The translations under genes and the position numbers were made by a program. Positions 44,930 through 53,769 of a stretch of 64,000 nt of DNA are shown here, piece by piece. Position 1 is the first letter of the stretch; each line of letters opens with the position of its first letter. The DNA comes from Robiginitalea biformata HTCC2501 (GTDB lineage: Bacteria; Bacteroidota; Bacteroidia; Flavobacteriales; Flavobacteriaceae), in the NCBI RefSeq assembly GCF_000024125.1, contig NC_013222.1, forward strand, positions 3,466,384 to 3,530,383, in the 5' to 3' direction. The notes beneath the pieces are model-generated. The model ran no database searches, had not been told where the DNA came from, and saw only the letters and a program-made list of their open reading frames with translations.

Positions 44930-46400
44930 TTTGTCAAGGACTATCCGGTTCAAAGCGATCGCATGCCTCGGAATCACCGGGTTTGCCCTGGCCTTTCCCG
45001 ATCAATTATCCGCCCAGGTGGACAGCCTGGCCAGCACCGCCCTGGACACCACCCTGTTGAATGACGCGCAACCCAGCCAGGCAGTGCCCAATCAGGGGTT
45101 TACCCTGGAATCGCTTGGCCGCGGGGCACTGGGCATGGCCGTCCTGCTGCTCCTCGCCTTTGCATTCAGTGCCAACCGCAAACGGATCAACTGGAAAACC
45201 GCAGGTATCGGCCTGGGCATCCAGCTGCTCCTGGCCATCGGCATCCTGAAAATACCGGCCGTCCAGTGGTTTTTTAATATGCTCGGGGGGTTTTTCAACA
45301 GCATCCTGGAATACACCCTGGCCGGGAGCACCTTTATTTTCGGGAACCTGATGGACCTGGACAATCCGAATATCGGCTATGTATTTGCCTTCCAGATTTT
45401 GCCGACGATCATTTTCTTTTCGGCCCTTACCTCGGTACTCTATTACCTGGGCGTCATCCAGAAAATAGTTCGCGGGCTGGCCTGGCTCCTGACGCGTTCC
45501 CTGGGTATTTCGGGCCCGGAGAGCCTCAGTGTGGCAGGGAATATCTTTCTGGGGCAGACGGAAGCCCCGCTGCTCATCAAGGCCTACCTGGAAAAAATGA
45601 ACCGATCGGAAATCCTGCTGGTGATGATCGGGGGCATGGCCACGGTAGCCGGGGGCGTATTAGCCGCCTATATCGGGTTCCTGGGGGGGAACGATCCGGC
45701 ACTCCGCCTGGAATTTGCCCGCCACCTGATTGCCGCGTCCGTTATGGCAGCCCCCGGGGCAATCGTCGTTTCCAAGGTGTTGTATCCCCAGACCGAGCCG
45801 GTGGACAGCGTCATCCGGATCACGGATGAAAAAATCGGGAGTAACCTGTTGGACGCCATTGCAAACGGCACAACCGAAGGCCTGAAACTGGCCGTAAACG
45901 TCGGGGCCATGCTCCTGGTGTTCGTAGCCTTTATCGCCATGATCAACGGAATACTGGACTGGACCGGGGGAACAACAGGCATCAATGCCTGGATCGCCGA
46001 ACGAACGCCCTACGAGAACCTGTCGCTCGAAGCCATCCTGGGGGCCGTTTTTGCCCCGCTCATGTGGCTGATCGGCGTACACGCAGACGATATGATGCAG
46101 ATGGGGCAGCTGCTGGGGATCAAGCTGGCCGCCAGCGAATTTGTAGGGTATATCCAGCTGGCAGACCTCAAGGACGGGGCAGGCTCCACCGGCCTGGGGT
46201 ACCAGAAATCCATCATCATGGCCACCTACATGCTCTGCGGCTTTGCGAATTTCGCCTCCATCGGCATCCAGATCGGGGGCATCGGTTCCCTGGCCCCGGG
46301 ACAGCGAAAAACCCTGTCCGAATTCGGTATGCGGGCCGTTCTGGGAGGCACGCTCGCCTCGTTGCTCTCGGCCACCATCGCCGGGATGATCCTGGGGTAA
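44907..46400 (+). CDS. nupC: Concentrative nucleoside transporter (NupC/CNT family)
   Basis: The CNT transporter imports nucleosides with H+ or Na+. The hydrophobic body from about residue 55 shows QTEAPLLIKAYLEKMNRSEILLVMIGGMATVAGGVLAAYIGF and ICGFANFASIGIQIGG-like GFANFASIGIQIGGIGSLAP, both family signatures. Unusually, the N-terminus looks like a signal peptide (FKAIACLGITGFALAFPDQLSA) followed by a Ser/Thr-rich linker. The start is uncertain: ATG at 44907 overlaps the nuclease gene by 23 bases, while TTG at 44931 lies just after its stop and would give a cleaner signal sequence. Supply of nucleosides fits nearby thyA. Confidence 0.9.
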   Translation: MKSPNANSLSRTIRFKAIACLGITGFALAFPDQLSAQVDSLASTALDTTLLNDAQPSQAVPNQGFTLESLGRGALGMAVLLLLAFAFSANRKRINWKTAGIGLGIQLLLAIGILKIPAVQWFFNMLGGFFNSILEYTLAGSTFIFGNLMDLDNPNIGYVFAFQILPTIIFFSALTSVLYYLGVIQKIVRGLAWLLTRSLGISGPESLSVAGNIFLGQTEAPLLIKAYLEKMNRSEILLVMIGGMATVAGGVLAAYIGFLGGNDPALRLEFARHLIAASVMAAPGAIVVSKVLYPQTEPVDSVIRITDEKIGSNLLDAIANGTTEGLKLAVNVGAMLLVFVAFIAMINGILDWTGGTTGINAWIAERTPYENLSLEAILGAVFAPLMWLIGVHADDMMQMGQLLGIKLAASEFVGYIQLADLKDGAGSTGLGYQKSIIMATYMLCGFANFASIGIQIGGIGSLAPGQRKTLSEFGMRAVLGGTLASLLSATIAGMILG

Positions 46401-46520
46401 ACCGGGGTTGATAACTGTTGGATAATTGCCGGCGGCCTGCCCCGTGGGAACCCTGTGAAATTGTTTATTTTTGATTCCGGCCGGGACCGACCCCGGCCGC
46501 ATTCGGAAGACGATATCCCC

Positions 46521-47345
46521 ATGAAACAGTACCACGACCTGCTCCGGCACGTTTTGAAAGAAGGATTGGAAAAAACCGACCGTACCGGCACGGGAACGGT
46601 AAGCGTATTCGGCTACCAGATGCGCTTTGACCTCTCGGAGGGATTCCCCCTGGTCACCACCAAAAAAATCCACGTGAAATCCGTCATCCACGAACTGCTC
46701 TGGTTCCTGCGCGGGGACACGAATATCGCATACCTGAAAGAGAACGGGGTCCGCATCTGGAACGAATGGGCAGACGAAAACGGCGACCTGGGGCCTGTTT
46801 ACGGGCATCAGTGGCGCAACTGGAACAGCGAGGGTCTGGACCAGATTGCCCAGGTTGTGGAAACCATCCGCAACAACCCGGACAGCCGCCGGATGCTGGT
46901 GGCCGCCTGGAACCCGTCCGTTTTGCCGGACACCTCCAGGACATTTGCGGAAAACGTCGCCGACGGCAAGGCCGCCCTCCCCCCCTGCCACGCCTTTTTC
47001 CAATTTTATGTCGCCGACGGGAAACTCTCCTGCCAGCTTTACCAGCGTTCAGCGGACATCTTCCTGGGAGTTCCCTTCAACATCGCCTCGTACGCGCTGC
47101 TGACACTGATGGTGGCACAGGTCTGCAACCTGCAGCCGGGGGAATTCATCCACACCTTTGGCGATGCACATATCTACAACAACCACCGGGAGCAAATCCG
47201 GCTGCAGCTCAGCCGGGAACCCCGGCCGCTGCCGACCATGGAACTCAACCCGGAGGTGACCGACCTGTTCGCTTTCCGCTACGAAGACTTTACCCTGCAC
47301 AACTACGACCCGCATCCGCTGATCCGGGGGAGGGTTGCTGTTTGA
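46521..47345 (+). CDS. thyA: Thymidylate synthase
   Basis: ThyA methylates dUMP to dTMP with methylene-THF, yielding dihydrofolate. The 274-residue protein shows [17 protein letters not shown], the catalytic Cys156 in [32 protein letters not shown] and the C-terminal [15 protein letters not shown]. Length is close to E. coli ThyA (264). The start at 46521 ([10 protein letters not shown]) fits the family. folA, which recycles dihydrofolate, lies 4.5 kb downstream on the same strand. Confidence 0.97.
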   Translation: MKQYHDLLRHVLKEGLEKTDRTGTGTVSVFGYQMRFDLSEGFPLVTTKKIHVKSVIHELLWFLRGDTNIAYLKENGVRIWNEWADENGDLGPVYGHQWRNWNSEGLDQIAQVVETIRNNPDSRRMLVAAWNPSVLPDTSRTFAENVADGKAALPPCHAFFQFYVADGKLSCQLYQRSADIFLGVPFNIASYALLTLMVAQVCNLQPGEFIHTFGDAHIYNNHREQIRLQLSREPRPLPTMELNPEVTDLFAFRYEDFTLHNYDPHPLIRGRVAV

Positions 47346-47437
47346 TCCGCGTATCCCGTAGGCCCGGATAGGTGCCCGATCGGGGACCGGGCTGGACTAC
47401 AGCCGGGAAATTCCCTATCTTTCAGGAAAAGCATGAA

Positions 47438-48598
47438 ATGCCCGTTACCGCTACCCTGGCAGACCGCCTGCTAAGTACCCGATCCCATTCCGAAGCCCTC
47501 TGCCAGCCCTTACAGACTGAAGATTACGTCGTACAGCCCATCGAGGACGTCTCCCCGCCCAAATGGCATCTGGGACACACCACCTGGTTCTTTGAGGAGT
47601 TCGTTTTGAAGCCCTTCGTCCCGGGCTATTCGGTTTTTCACGAAGATTACGCCTTTGTTTTTAACAGCTATTACGAAAGCCTGGGCGAACGGGTGATACG
47701 GGCCAACCGCGGCAATCTCTCCCGTCCCTCCGTGCAGGGGGTCTACAAATACCGGCGCCACGTTACCGAAAAACTGATGGAATTCCTGGAAGGCGAGGTG
47801 CCCGCAGAGGCCTGCGATCTTGTGGAAGTGGGCATCCACCACGAACAGCAACACCAGGAACTCCTGCTTACCGACATCAAGTATATCCTGGGCAACAACC
47901 CCTTGCTCCCGGCGTACAGCGACTGCGGGCCGGAGGAATTTCCAAAGTTGGGGGCCGCGGAATGGATAACGGTTCCCGGGGGACATTACGATATCGGCCA
48001 CCGGGGGGAGGGCTTCTGTTTTGACAATGAGCTCGGGCGGCACCAGGTACTCCTGGGGGATTTTGAAATTGCCAGCCTGCCGGTGACCAATCGGGATATG
48101 CTGGATTTTATCGCTGACGGGGGCTACCGGCGTTTCGACCTCTGGCACGCCGAAGGCTGGGACTGGGTAAACCGGGAAGGCATCCGGGCGCCCCTCTACT
48201 GGCACGAGCGGGACGGGCAGTGGCAGTATTATACGCTAAAAGGCCTGCAACCGGTAGACCCGGAAGCCCCCCTGGCCCATATTTCCTTTTACGAAGCCTA
48301 CGCCCTGGCCGAATGGAAAGGTTTCCGGCTGCCCACCGAATTTGAGTGGGAAGCTGCCCAGGAGGCATTTGGCTGGGGCAACCGCTGGGAATGGACCGGA
48401 AGTGCCTACCTGCCCTATCCGGGATACCGGAAAGCCCCGGGGGCGCTGGGCGAGTACAACGGGAAATTCATGGTGAGCCAGCACGTGTTGCGCGGCGCTT
48501 CGGTGGCCACCCCACATGGCCATTCCCGGCCGACGTACCGCAATTTCTTTCACCCGCACCTCCGGTGGCAATACACCGGCCTCCGGCTGGCCCGCTAA
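47438..48598 (+). CDS. egtB: Ergothioneine synthesis sulfoxide synthase EgtB
   Basis: EgtB is a non-heme iron enzyme that uses O2 to join a thiol (gamma-Glu-Cys or Cys) to hercynine. The 386-residue protein has the DinB-like domain with the iron ligands His47 (WHLGHTTWFF) and His135-x3-His139-x-Glu141 (HHEQQHQE), then an FGE-sulfatase domain ending LRGASVATPHGHSRPTYRNFFHP and WQYTGLRLAR. The start at 47438 is the first Met before conserved sequence. It is followed after 13 bases by egtD. No egtA or egtC gene is near, so the thiol donor may be Cys itself. Confidence 0.93.
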   Translation: MPVTATLADRLLSTRSHSEALCQPLQTEDYVVQPIEDVSPPKWHLGHTTWFFEEFVLKPFVPGYSVFHEDYAFVFNSYYESLGERVIRANRGNLSRPSVQGVYKYRRHVTEKLMEFLEGEVPAEACDLVEVGIHHEQQHQELLLTDIKYILGNNPLLPAYSDCGPEEFPKLGAAEWITVPGGHYDIGHRGEGFCFDNELGRHQVLLGDFEIASLPVTNRDMLDFIADGGYRRFDLWHAEGWDWVNREGIRAPLYWHERDGQWQYYTLKGLQPVDPEAPLAHISFYEAYALAEWKGFRLPTEFEWEAAQEAFGWGNRWEWTGSAYLPYPGYRKAPGALGEYNGKFMVSQHVLRGASVATPHGHSRPTYRNFFHPHLRWQYTGLRLAR

Positions 48599-48611
48599 AT
48601 TTCAATATCCG

Positions 48612-49580
48612 ATGCAGCAAAAAACACCCACTGCCACAGAGGCCTTCTCCGAAGCTGTCCGCAAGGGACTGACCCAGTACCCGAAAAGCCTGCCCTCCCG
48701 ATTCATCTACGATGCCCGGGGGGATGCCCTATTCCAGCGCATCATGAAAATGCCCGGCTACTACCTGACGCGGTGCGAAACGGAAATATTCAACCGGCAC
48801 AAGGAGGCGATCGCCAGCCGGTTTGCCGACACCGGTTCCCCTTTTAACCTCATCGAACTCGGGGCCGGGGATGGAAAAAAGACCCGGTTGCTGCTCCGGG
48901 AGTTGCTCCGGCTGGATACCCCTTTCAGCTATATGCCGGTGGATATCAGCGAGAATGCGCTCTCCGGGCTGGTGGCCACACTAAAGCAGGAACTCCCCGA
49001 CCTCCGGTGTTCCCCCTGGCAGGGTACCTATTTTGAAGTCCTCCGGGAAATCGGCCGGATGAAGGACCAGCGCAAAGTGATCCTTTTCCTGGGGTCGAAT
49101 ATCGGCAACCTGTTGCACCCGCAGGCCCTGTCGTTCTTAAAGGAACTCCGGGAAACTATGGGCCGTGAGGATTATTTGTTTATTGGCTTTGACCAGAAAA
49201 AGGACCCGGCCACCGTCCAGGCGGCCTACGACGACCCCGAGGGGATCACCGAAGCCTTCAACAAGAATATCCTCGGGAGGATCAACCGGGAGTTGGGCGG
49301 TACATTCGACCCGGGGAAATTCCGGCATTGGGAGGTCTACGACCCGGAGACGGGCACGGCAAAAAGCTACCTGGTGGCCGGGGAACCCATGCGCGTGGAG
49401 GTTCGGGATCTGGACCTGGAGGTGGAATTTGAACGATGGGAAACGATCCACACGGAGATCTCCCAGAAGTATGACGACCGGGTGGTGGAATGGCTTGCCC
49501 GCGAGGCCGGGCTGGTTATCGACGGCCACTATGCGGATTCCCGCGGGTACTACAAGGACTACCTGTTTCGTTTGGCCTGA
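48612..49580 (+). CDS. egtD: L-histidine N-alpha-methyltransferase EgtD
   Basis: EgtD trimethylates histidine to hercynine with three SAM. The 322-residue protein shows SRFIYDARGDALFQRI near residues 29-44, YYLTRCETEIF near 50-60, the SAM loop ELGAGDGKKT at 82-91 and FLGSNIGNL near 162. The start at 48612 follows the egtB stop by 13 bases, so the pair forms an operon. Its use of SAM connects it with the methionine/SAM island in this window. A terminator follows. Confidence 0.93.
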   Translation: MQQKTPTATEAFSEAVRKGLTQYPKSLPSRFIYDARGDALFQRIMKMPGYYLTRCETEIFNRHKEAIASRFADTGSPFNLIELGAGDGKKTRLLLRELLRLDTPFSYMPVDISENALSGLVATLKQELPDLRCSPWQGTYFEVLREIGRMKDQRKVILFLGSNIGNLLHPQALSFLKELRETMGREDYLFIGFDQKKDPATVQAAYDDPEGITEAFNKNILGRINRELGGTFDPGKFRHWEVYDPETGTAKSYLVAGEPMRVEVRDLDLEVEFERWETIHTEISQKYDDRVVEWLAREAGLVIDGHYADSRGYYKDYLFRLA

Positions 49581-49659
49581 TGCCGCAGGGCCCGCCCGAT
49601 CCGTTCAGTCCGTCGAAAACCCGGTTGCCGGAAACGGGCTTCCCCCGCGTAGCCCTATA

Positions 49660-49698
49660 AAACAAAAACGGGACGCAGCCGAAAGGCCACATCCCGCT
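49660..49698 (-). terminator. Intrinsic terminator after the CBM48 gene
   Basis: On the minus strand CGGGATGTGGCC-TTTC-GGCTGCGTCCCG forms a stem with internal mismatches, followed by TTTTTGTTTT. It also lies 80 bases after egtD and could act in both directions. Confidence 0.75.
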
Positions 49699-49720
49699 TT
49701 GCGCTTTGCATTGCGTATTC

Positions 49721-50017
49721 CTAGATTTCGATCACGGCATTTTCAGCACCGGCAAAATCGTTCCACTGGTAGCGGTCGGCAGCTTCGTCATTGACATAGG
49801 CCCCGTCTACCAGGTAGCGGAATTCGTAAGAGCTTTCGCTGGGCAGGTCAAAGGTGCCCTTGAAGGTGCCGTTCTTCAGTTTTTTCAGGAGGCTCCCCTT
49901 GGGATTCCAGTTGTTGAAGTCCCCGACGACTGCAACTTTCTTTGCATCTTCGGCCGGGACGGTGAATGTTACCTTACAGACCGGCTTGGTTTTCAGGTAT
50001 TGTTTTTTAATCGCCAT
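49721..50017 (-). CDS. Small CBM48 / isoamylase N-terminal domain protein
   Basis: The 98-residue protein is a single early-set carbohydrate-binding domain related to CBM48 and the AMPK beta glycogen-binding domain. KKVAVVGDFNNWNPKGSLLKKLKNGTFKGTFDLPSESSYEFRYLVDG includes the GDFNNWNP and YEFRYLVDG segments of that fold. The start is the ATG at 50017 (MAIKKQYLK), just after an AT-rich promoter region. No catalytic domain is attached. It may bind glycogen or starch or act as a stand-alone scaffold. The 320-base gap upstream carries a tandem repeat. Confidence 0.85.
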   Translation of the reverse strand: MAIKKQYLKTKPVCKVTFTVPAEDAKKVAVVGDFNNWNPKGSLLKKLKNGTFKGTFDLPSESSYEFRYLVDGAYVNDEAADRYQWNDFAGAENAVIEI

Positions 50018-50194
50018 AATTGGAGTGTTTTCAGTGAATTTGTGTACTTGTAAATAACGCGACAAAACAAATCACAAAACCCTTATAAAACAATAAGTTA
50101 AAGCAGAATTATGAATTTGATAAAATTGGATTTACAATGCGTCTAAGTTTTTAATAAACCCGGCATTCCATTAGCAGTCGTGTAAGTATTCACC

Positions 50195-50321
50195 CGACAG
50201 GTTTTCGGAAGCGCTCGACAGGTTTTCGGGAGCACTCGACAGGTTTTCGGAAGCTCTCGACAGGTTTTCAAGAGCGCGCGGCTGGTGTTACGGGAGCGCG
50301 CGGCAGGATTTCGGCAGCCCG
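50195..50321. repeat. 21-bp tandem repeat (about six units)
   Basis: Units starting CGACAGGTTTTCGG run at 50195, 50216, 50237 and 50258 with very few changes, followed by two degenerate units (22 and 21 bp) to 50321. It fills the gap between the PLP-enzyme stop and the CBM48 promoter. No sustained reading frame with a start and ribosome site covers it. Confidence 0.85.
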
Positions 50322-50337
50322 GGATCAGGCAACAGGG

Positions 50338-51423
50338 TTATTTCAGCAGTTCCACCAACTGGTCCAGGTCGTTCTCCGAATTGTAGCAATGGAAACTTAC
50401 CCGGATCCCTCCCCCCCGCCTGGAGCAGACCAGGCCGGCGCCGCTCAGGCGCTCCATCAGGGCGTCTTCGGAGCGGGGAATGTTGAAAATCGTACTGTGG
50501 CGGGGCCGGTGTACAACCGGGGTATCCAGCCCGAGGGATTGCAAGGCCTCTACCACCTGGGCACTCATGGTGCGGCTCTGCGCCTCAATCACATCCAGGC
50601 CAATGTCCTGCAGCAATTCCAGGGATTTGTTCAGGCTGCCGAAGCAGAGCAGGTCCAGGTGCCCGGGTTCCAGGCTGCGCGGGAGGGATATCCCCTCCCG
50701 TCCCGAAAGGTCGTGTCCCGAGGCGTTAAAGCCCGAGGAAGGAGGTTGGAATCGCTCCGTTGCCCCCTGCCCGAACAGCATAAATCCATTGCCATTTCCC
50801 CCCAGGAGCCATTTGTACCCGCTTGCCCCCAGCACGTCGATGCCGCTGGCTGCCAGATCCAACTGGAAGGCGCCGAGATACTGGGTCCCGTCCGCAATGA
50901 TCAGCAGGTCCGGAAATTCGGATTTCACGCGGGCCAGGAAATCCGGTTCAATCAGCAGGCCGTCTATCCACCGGACGAGGCTCAGCGCCAGCACATCCAC
51001 GGGCCCTGTGCGCAGCGCCCCGAGGATCTGCTCCTCTGGCGAAGGGTCCGACGGGAGCACCTCTACCCGGAAATCCCGACTGAGAAACGGCCAGTTCAGG
51101 GACGGGTAATCCCCTTCCAGCAAAACTACCCGGCTCCCTTTCGGCAGGCCTTCCAGCAGGAGGTTCAGGCCAATGGAAAAGTTCGGGACAAGGGCCACCT
51201 GGCCAGCCGGGCAGCCAAAACAGGCTCCTATGCGCTCCCGGGTCCGGTCCAGGATATCCAGGCAGTCCATCTTATGGACGCTGCCGCCAATGAGGTAGTC
51301 CAGGTCGTGCTCCTGCCGCCACTCCAGGACGGATTCGTGCAGCAGTCCCCAGGCTGCTGTGTTCAGGTAGGTATATCGCCTCAGGGCGGGGAACTGGTTG
51401 CGGAAGTGCCGGAATGGAGTCAT
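50338..51423 (-). CDS. Class V aminotransferase-fold PLP enzyme (possible EgtE)
   Basis: The 361-residue protein has the cysteine-desulfurase/isopenicillin-epimerase fold: YTYLNTAAWGLLHESV at the N-terminus, IADGTQYLGAFQLDL with Asp178 near the PLP pyridine, and Lys204 in GASGYKWLLGGNG as the Schiff-base residue. There is no desulfurase Cys loop of the IscS type. This fold includes EgtE, the C-S lyase that releases ergothioneine from hercynylcysteine sulfoxide. egtBD lies only 0.8 kb away and no other EgtE is seen. Function is otherwise open: desulfurase-like or aminotransferase activity is possible. Confidence 0.82.
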   Translation of the reverse strand: MTPFRHFRNQFPALRRYTYLNTAAWGLLHESVLEWRQEHDLDYLIGGSVHKMDCLDILDRTRERIGACFGCPAGQVALVPNFSIGLNLLLEGLPKGSRVVLLEGDYPSLNWPFLSRDFRVEVLPSDPSPEEQILGALRTGPVDVLALSLVRWIDGLLIEPDFLARVKSEFPDLLIIADGTQYLGAFQLDLAASGIDVLGASGYKWLLGGNGNGFMLFGQGATERFQPPSSGFNASGHDLSGREGISLPRSLEPGHLDLLCFGSLNKSLELLQDIGLDVIEAQSRTMSAQVVEALQSLGLDTPVVHRPRHSTIFNIPRSEDALMERLSGAGLVCSRRGGGIRVSFHCYNSENDLDQLVELLK

Positions 51424-51471
51424 GCAGGAGGCTCGAAAAGGGTTATCTTTGCTTTAAAGATAGCCATTCGG

Positions 51472-51861
51472 ATGTTCTCCAAAAACAAAAATAACCGGGA
51501 GCTGGACCTGGAACAACACGAACAGGTGGAATACGCCCAAAGCCGTATCCGACAGAAAAAACGGCTTTACGCGCATTTTGTGATCTTCCTGATAGGCAGC
51601 GTATTCCTGATCGTCATCAATAAGATCCTGAAATACGGGGCGGAATACGACTGGTTCCTCTGGGCGATGCTCCTCTGGGCCTTCCTCCTGGCGATCCACC
51701 TGGTCAACGTCTTCATCACCAACCGGTTTATGGGCCGGGAATGGGAACGCGCCCAGCGCGAACGCCTGGTCCGGAAACAAAAAGAGCGCATCCGGGAGCT
51801 GGAATCGGAAATCGCCTCCACCCCCCCTCAAGGCGATACCCCGAAAAAAAAAGCGCCGTGA
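51472..51861 (+). CDS. 2TM domain membrane protein
   Basis: The 129-residue protein has a charged N-terminus (about 1-32), two transmembrane segments (about 33-50 and 63-83) and a basic, coiled-coil-prone tail (about 88-115). This matches the Bacteroidota 2TM domain family (PF13239), also found attached to histidine kinases. Function is unknown. Its TGA overlaps the GTG start of folA, so the two are translationally coupled. Confidence 0.82.
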   Translation: MFSKNKNNRELDLEQHEQVEYAQSRIRQKKRLYAHFVIFLIGSVFLIVINKILKYGAEYDWFLWAMLLWAFLLAIHLVNVFITNRFMGREWERAQRERLVRKQKERIRELESEIASTPPQGDTPKKKAP

Positions 51862-52355
51862 AAGAGATTATCCTCATTGCGGCTGCAGGGGAAAACAACG
51901 AGCTGGGCCGGGAATCCGACCTGCCATGGCACCTCCCTGACGATTTTAAGCGTTTTAAAGAGCTGACCATGGGGCACCCGATGATTATGGGGCGCAAAAC
52001 CTTCGACACCTTCCCAAAACCCTTGCCCGGGAGGAAACACATCATCCTCACACGAGATCCGGACTATCGGGCAGACCATCCGGCATGTCGCGTGGTGGAT
52101 TCCATGGACCGGGCCCTGGAAGCAGCGGACGGGGCGGAAACCGTCTATATTATCGGAGGGGGTGAGATCTACCGCCAGGCGCTGCCACTGGCTACGAAAA
52201 TTGAATTGACGCGTGTTCACGGCACCTTCCCGGCGGACACCTTTTTCCCGGAAATCGACCGGAACGACTGGGATCTCACAAACTCCCACCGGCATCCCGC
52301 GGATGCGCAACACGCACACCCCTTTACCTACCAGACCTACGAGCGCAAATCTTAG
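51858..52355 (+). CDS. folA: Dihydrofolate reductase
   Basis: The 165-residue enzyme reduces dihydrofolate to THF with NADPH. It shows ILIAAAGENNELGRESDLPWHLPDDFKRFKELT with the catalytic Asp region, GHPMIMGRKTFDTFPKPLPGR and YIIGGGEIYRQALP. The start is GTG at 51858 (GTGAAAGAG), which overlaps the preceding gene's stop; no ATG is in frame near this point. It ends with a four-base overlap with convergent murI. Confidence 0.95.
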   Translation: MKEIILIAAAGENNELGRESDLPWHLPDDFKRFKELTMGHPMIMGRKTFDTFPKPLPGRKHIILTRDPDYRADHPACRVVDSMDRALEAADGAETVYIIGGGEIYRQALPLATKIELTRVHGTFPADTFFPEIDRNDWDLTNSHRHPADAQHAHPFTYQTYERKS

Positions 52356-53152
52356 AATGCTTCTCTCCGGGGAACCTGTTTATGCCCCAATTGCAGAAGC
52401 ACTTGCCGCATCACGCCGGGATCCCCGTTGGTCAGCAACTCGTGGCGTACCGGTCCGCCGGCGTCCCGCAACAGTCCTTCCCTTTCCAGGATAGCCCTGG
52501 ACTGCCGGGCTACGGGAAGCCCGCAGTCCAGGATCCGGACCCCTTCGGGCAGCAGGTGCTCCAATGTGGGCTTCAACAACGGGTAGTGGGTGCATCCGAG
52601 TACCAGGTAGTCGATCCCCTGGAGGAGCATCGGTTTGAGCAATCGCTCCAGGATATCCCGCAATTCCGGATCGTCCGGCCCGGCGGATTCGATGCGTTCC
52701 ACAAGATCCACCCCTTCCTGCTCCACAATTTCGATGCCCGATCCGAAATTCCGCGACGTAGAGGCGAAGAGGGAGCTGGAAAGCGTCCCCCGGGTGGCCA
52801 GCACGCCGATTTTCCCCGATCGGGAATTCAGGGCAGCGGGTTTGATGGCGGGCTCGATCCCGATAAACGGCACCGGGAATTCGGCCCGTAACCGGTCAAT
52901 CGCATTCGTGGTGGCGGTATTGCAGGCTACCACGATGAGTTTACAGCCCCGCTCCAGCAGCCAGCGCGTATTCTTGCGTGCAAGCTCCAGGATGGCCCCG
53001 GGCGATTGTCCGCCATAGGGGGCGTTGGCACTGTCGGCCAGGTAGATCGTGTGCTCGGCAGGCAGCAAACGAACCAGTTCGTGCCAGATCGTGAGCCCCC
53101 CGACCCCTGAGTCGAATACCCCCACGGGCGCATCTCTCGGATTTCGTTCCAT
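52352..53152 (-). CDS. murI: Glutamate racemase
   Basis: MurI supplies D-glutamate for peptidoglycan. The 266-residue enzyme shows FDSGVGGL at residues 13-20, the catalytic Cys77 in VACNTATTNA and Cys187 in LGCTHYPLL. Length matches the family. It lies downstream of the skp-bamA cluster on the same strand, beyond a terminator, and is convergent with folA. Confidence 0.96.
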   Translation of the reverse strand: MERNPRDAPVGVFDSGVGGLTIWHELVRLLPAEHTIYLADSANAPYGGQSPGAILELARKNTRWLLERGCKLIVVACNTATTNAIDRLRAEFPVPFIGIEPAIKPAALNSRSGKIGVLATRGTLSSSLFASTSRNFGSGIEIVEQEGVDLVERIESAGPDDPELRDILERLLKPMLLQGIDYLVLGCTHYPLLKPTLEHLLPEGVRILDCGLPVARQSRAILEREGLLRDAGGPVRHELLTNGDPGVMRQVLLQLGHKQVPRREAF

Positions 53153-53164
53153 TACCCGTAAAAA

Positions 53165-53194
53165 TAAAAAAACCGCCCGGGGAGGGGCGGTTTC
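53165..53194 (-). terminator. Intrinsic terminator after the skp gene
   Basis: AAACCGCCCC and GGGCGGTTT form the stem in the minus direction, followed by seven T. It closes the bamA-skp-skp unit. Confidence 0.9.
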
Positions 53195-53214
53195 TCAATC
53201 TATTAATTTTCGTG

Positions 53215-53724
53215 TCAGAAGCCGAGCTCCTGCTTTACGTCGCTGAGCAGGTCCTTGCCGGTTGCCACAATCACCCCGGAACCCGGGCTGGAATCCAGAA
53301 CGTACTGGAAGCCCTGGGCCGCAGCCACCTTTTCGATGGCAGCCTTGGCTTTCTTGGAAATCGGGTCGAACAGTTCCTGCTGCTTCTTGGCCAGCTCCTG
53401 CTGCGCAGCTTGTTGCGCTTCGCCGATATTCCTTTCAAAGCCCTGCAGTTCCAGCGCCCGCTTCTGGTTTTCTTCCTGGGACATGGAACTCGCTTCGTTG
53501 TTGTATTGCGTGAATTTGTTCTGCAATTCATCCAGGGAACTCTTGATATCCGCCTGGTAGGTTTCCTGGAGCTTCTTCAGCTCCGCCTGGGCAGCCTTCA
53601 TTTCCGGCATCTGCTGCAGGAGCTCCGCCACATTGATGTGTGCCGTCTTGTGTTGCGCCTGGACAAAACCGGTGGCAGCCACAAACATAACTACTGCTAC
53701 TGCTACCTTAATTACTTGTTTCAT
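53215..53724 (-). CDS. OmpH/Skp-family periplasmic chaperone (first copy)
   Basis: The 169-residue product has a signal peptide (cut near ...FVQA, residue 23), then a Skp-like helical hairpin: INVAELLQQMPEMKAAQAELKKLQETYQADI and QAAQQELAKKQQELFDPISKKAKAAIEKVAAAQGFQYVLD. Skp holds unfolded outer-membrane proteins for BamA. The C-terminal GFQYVLD strand is the usual end of the body domain. It is third in bamA-skp-skp and typical in length. Confidence 0.9.
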   Translation of the reverse strand: MKQVIKVAVAVVMFVAATGFVQAQHKTAHINVAELLQQMPEMKAAQAELKKLQETYQADIKSSLDELQNKFTQYNNEASSMSQEENQKRALELQGFERNIGEAQQAAQQELAKKQQELFDPISKKAKAAIEKVAAAQGFQYVLDSSPGSGVIVATGKDLLSDVKQELGF

Positions 53725-53769
53725 GATTTCTAATTTGCTATTTGAGTTTACTATTTATTGAATTGCCAG

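Noticed and set aside
50195..50321. CRISPR array
   Set aside because: The 21-bp units are directly adjacent without spacers and there are no cas genes.
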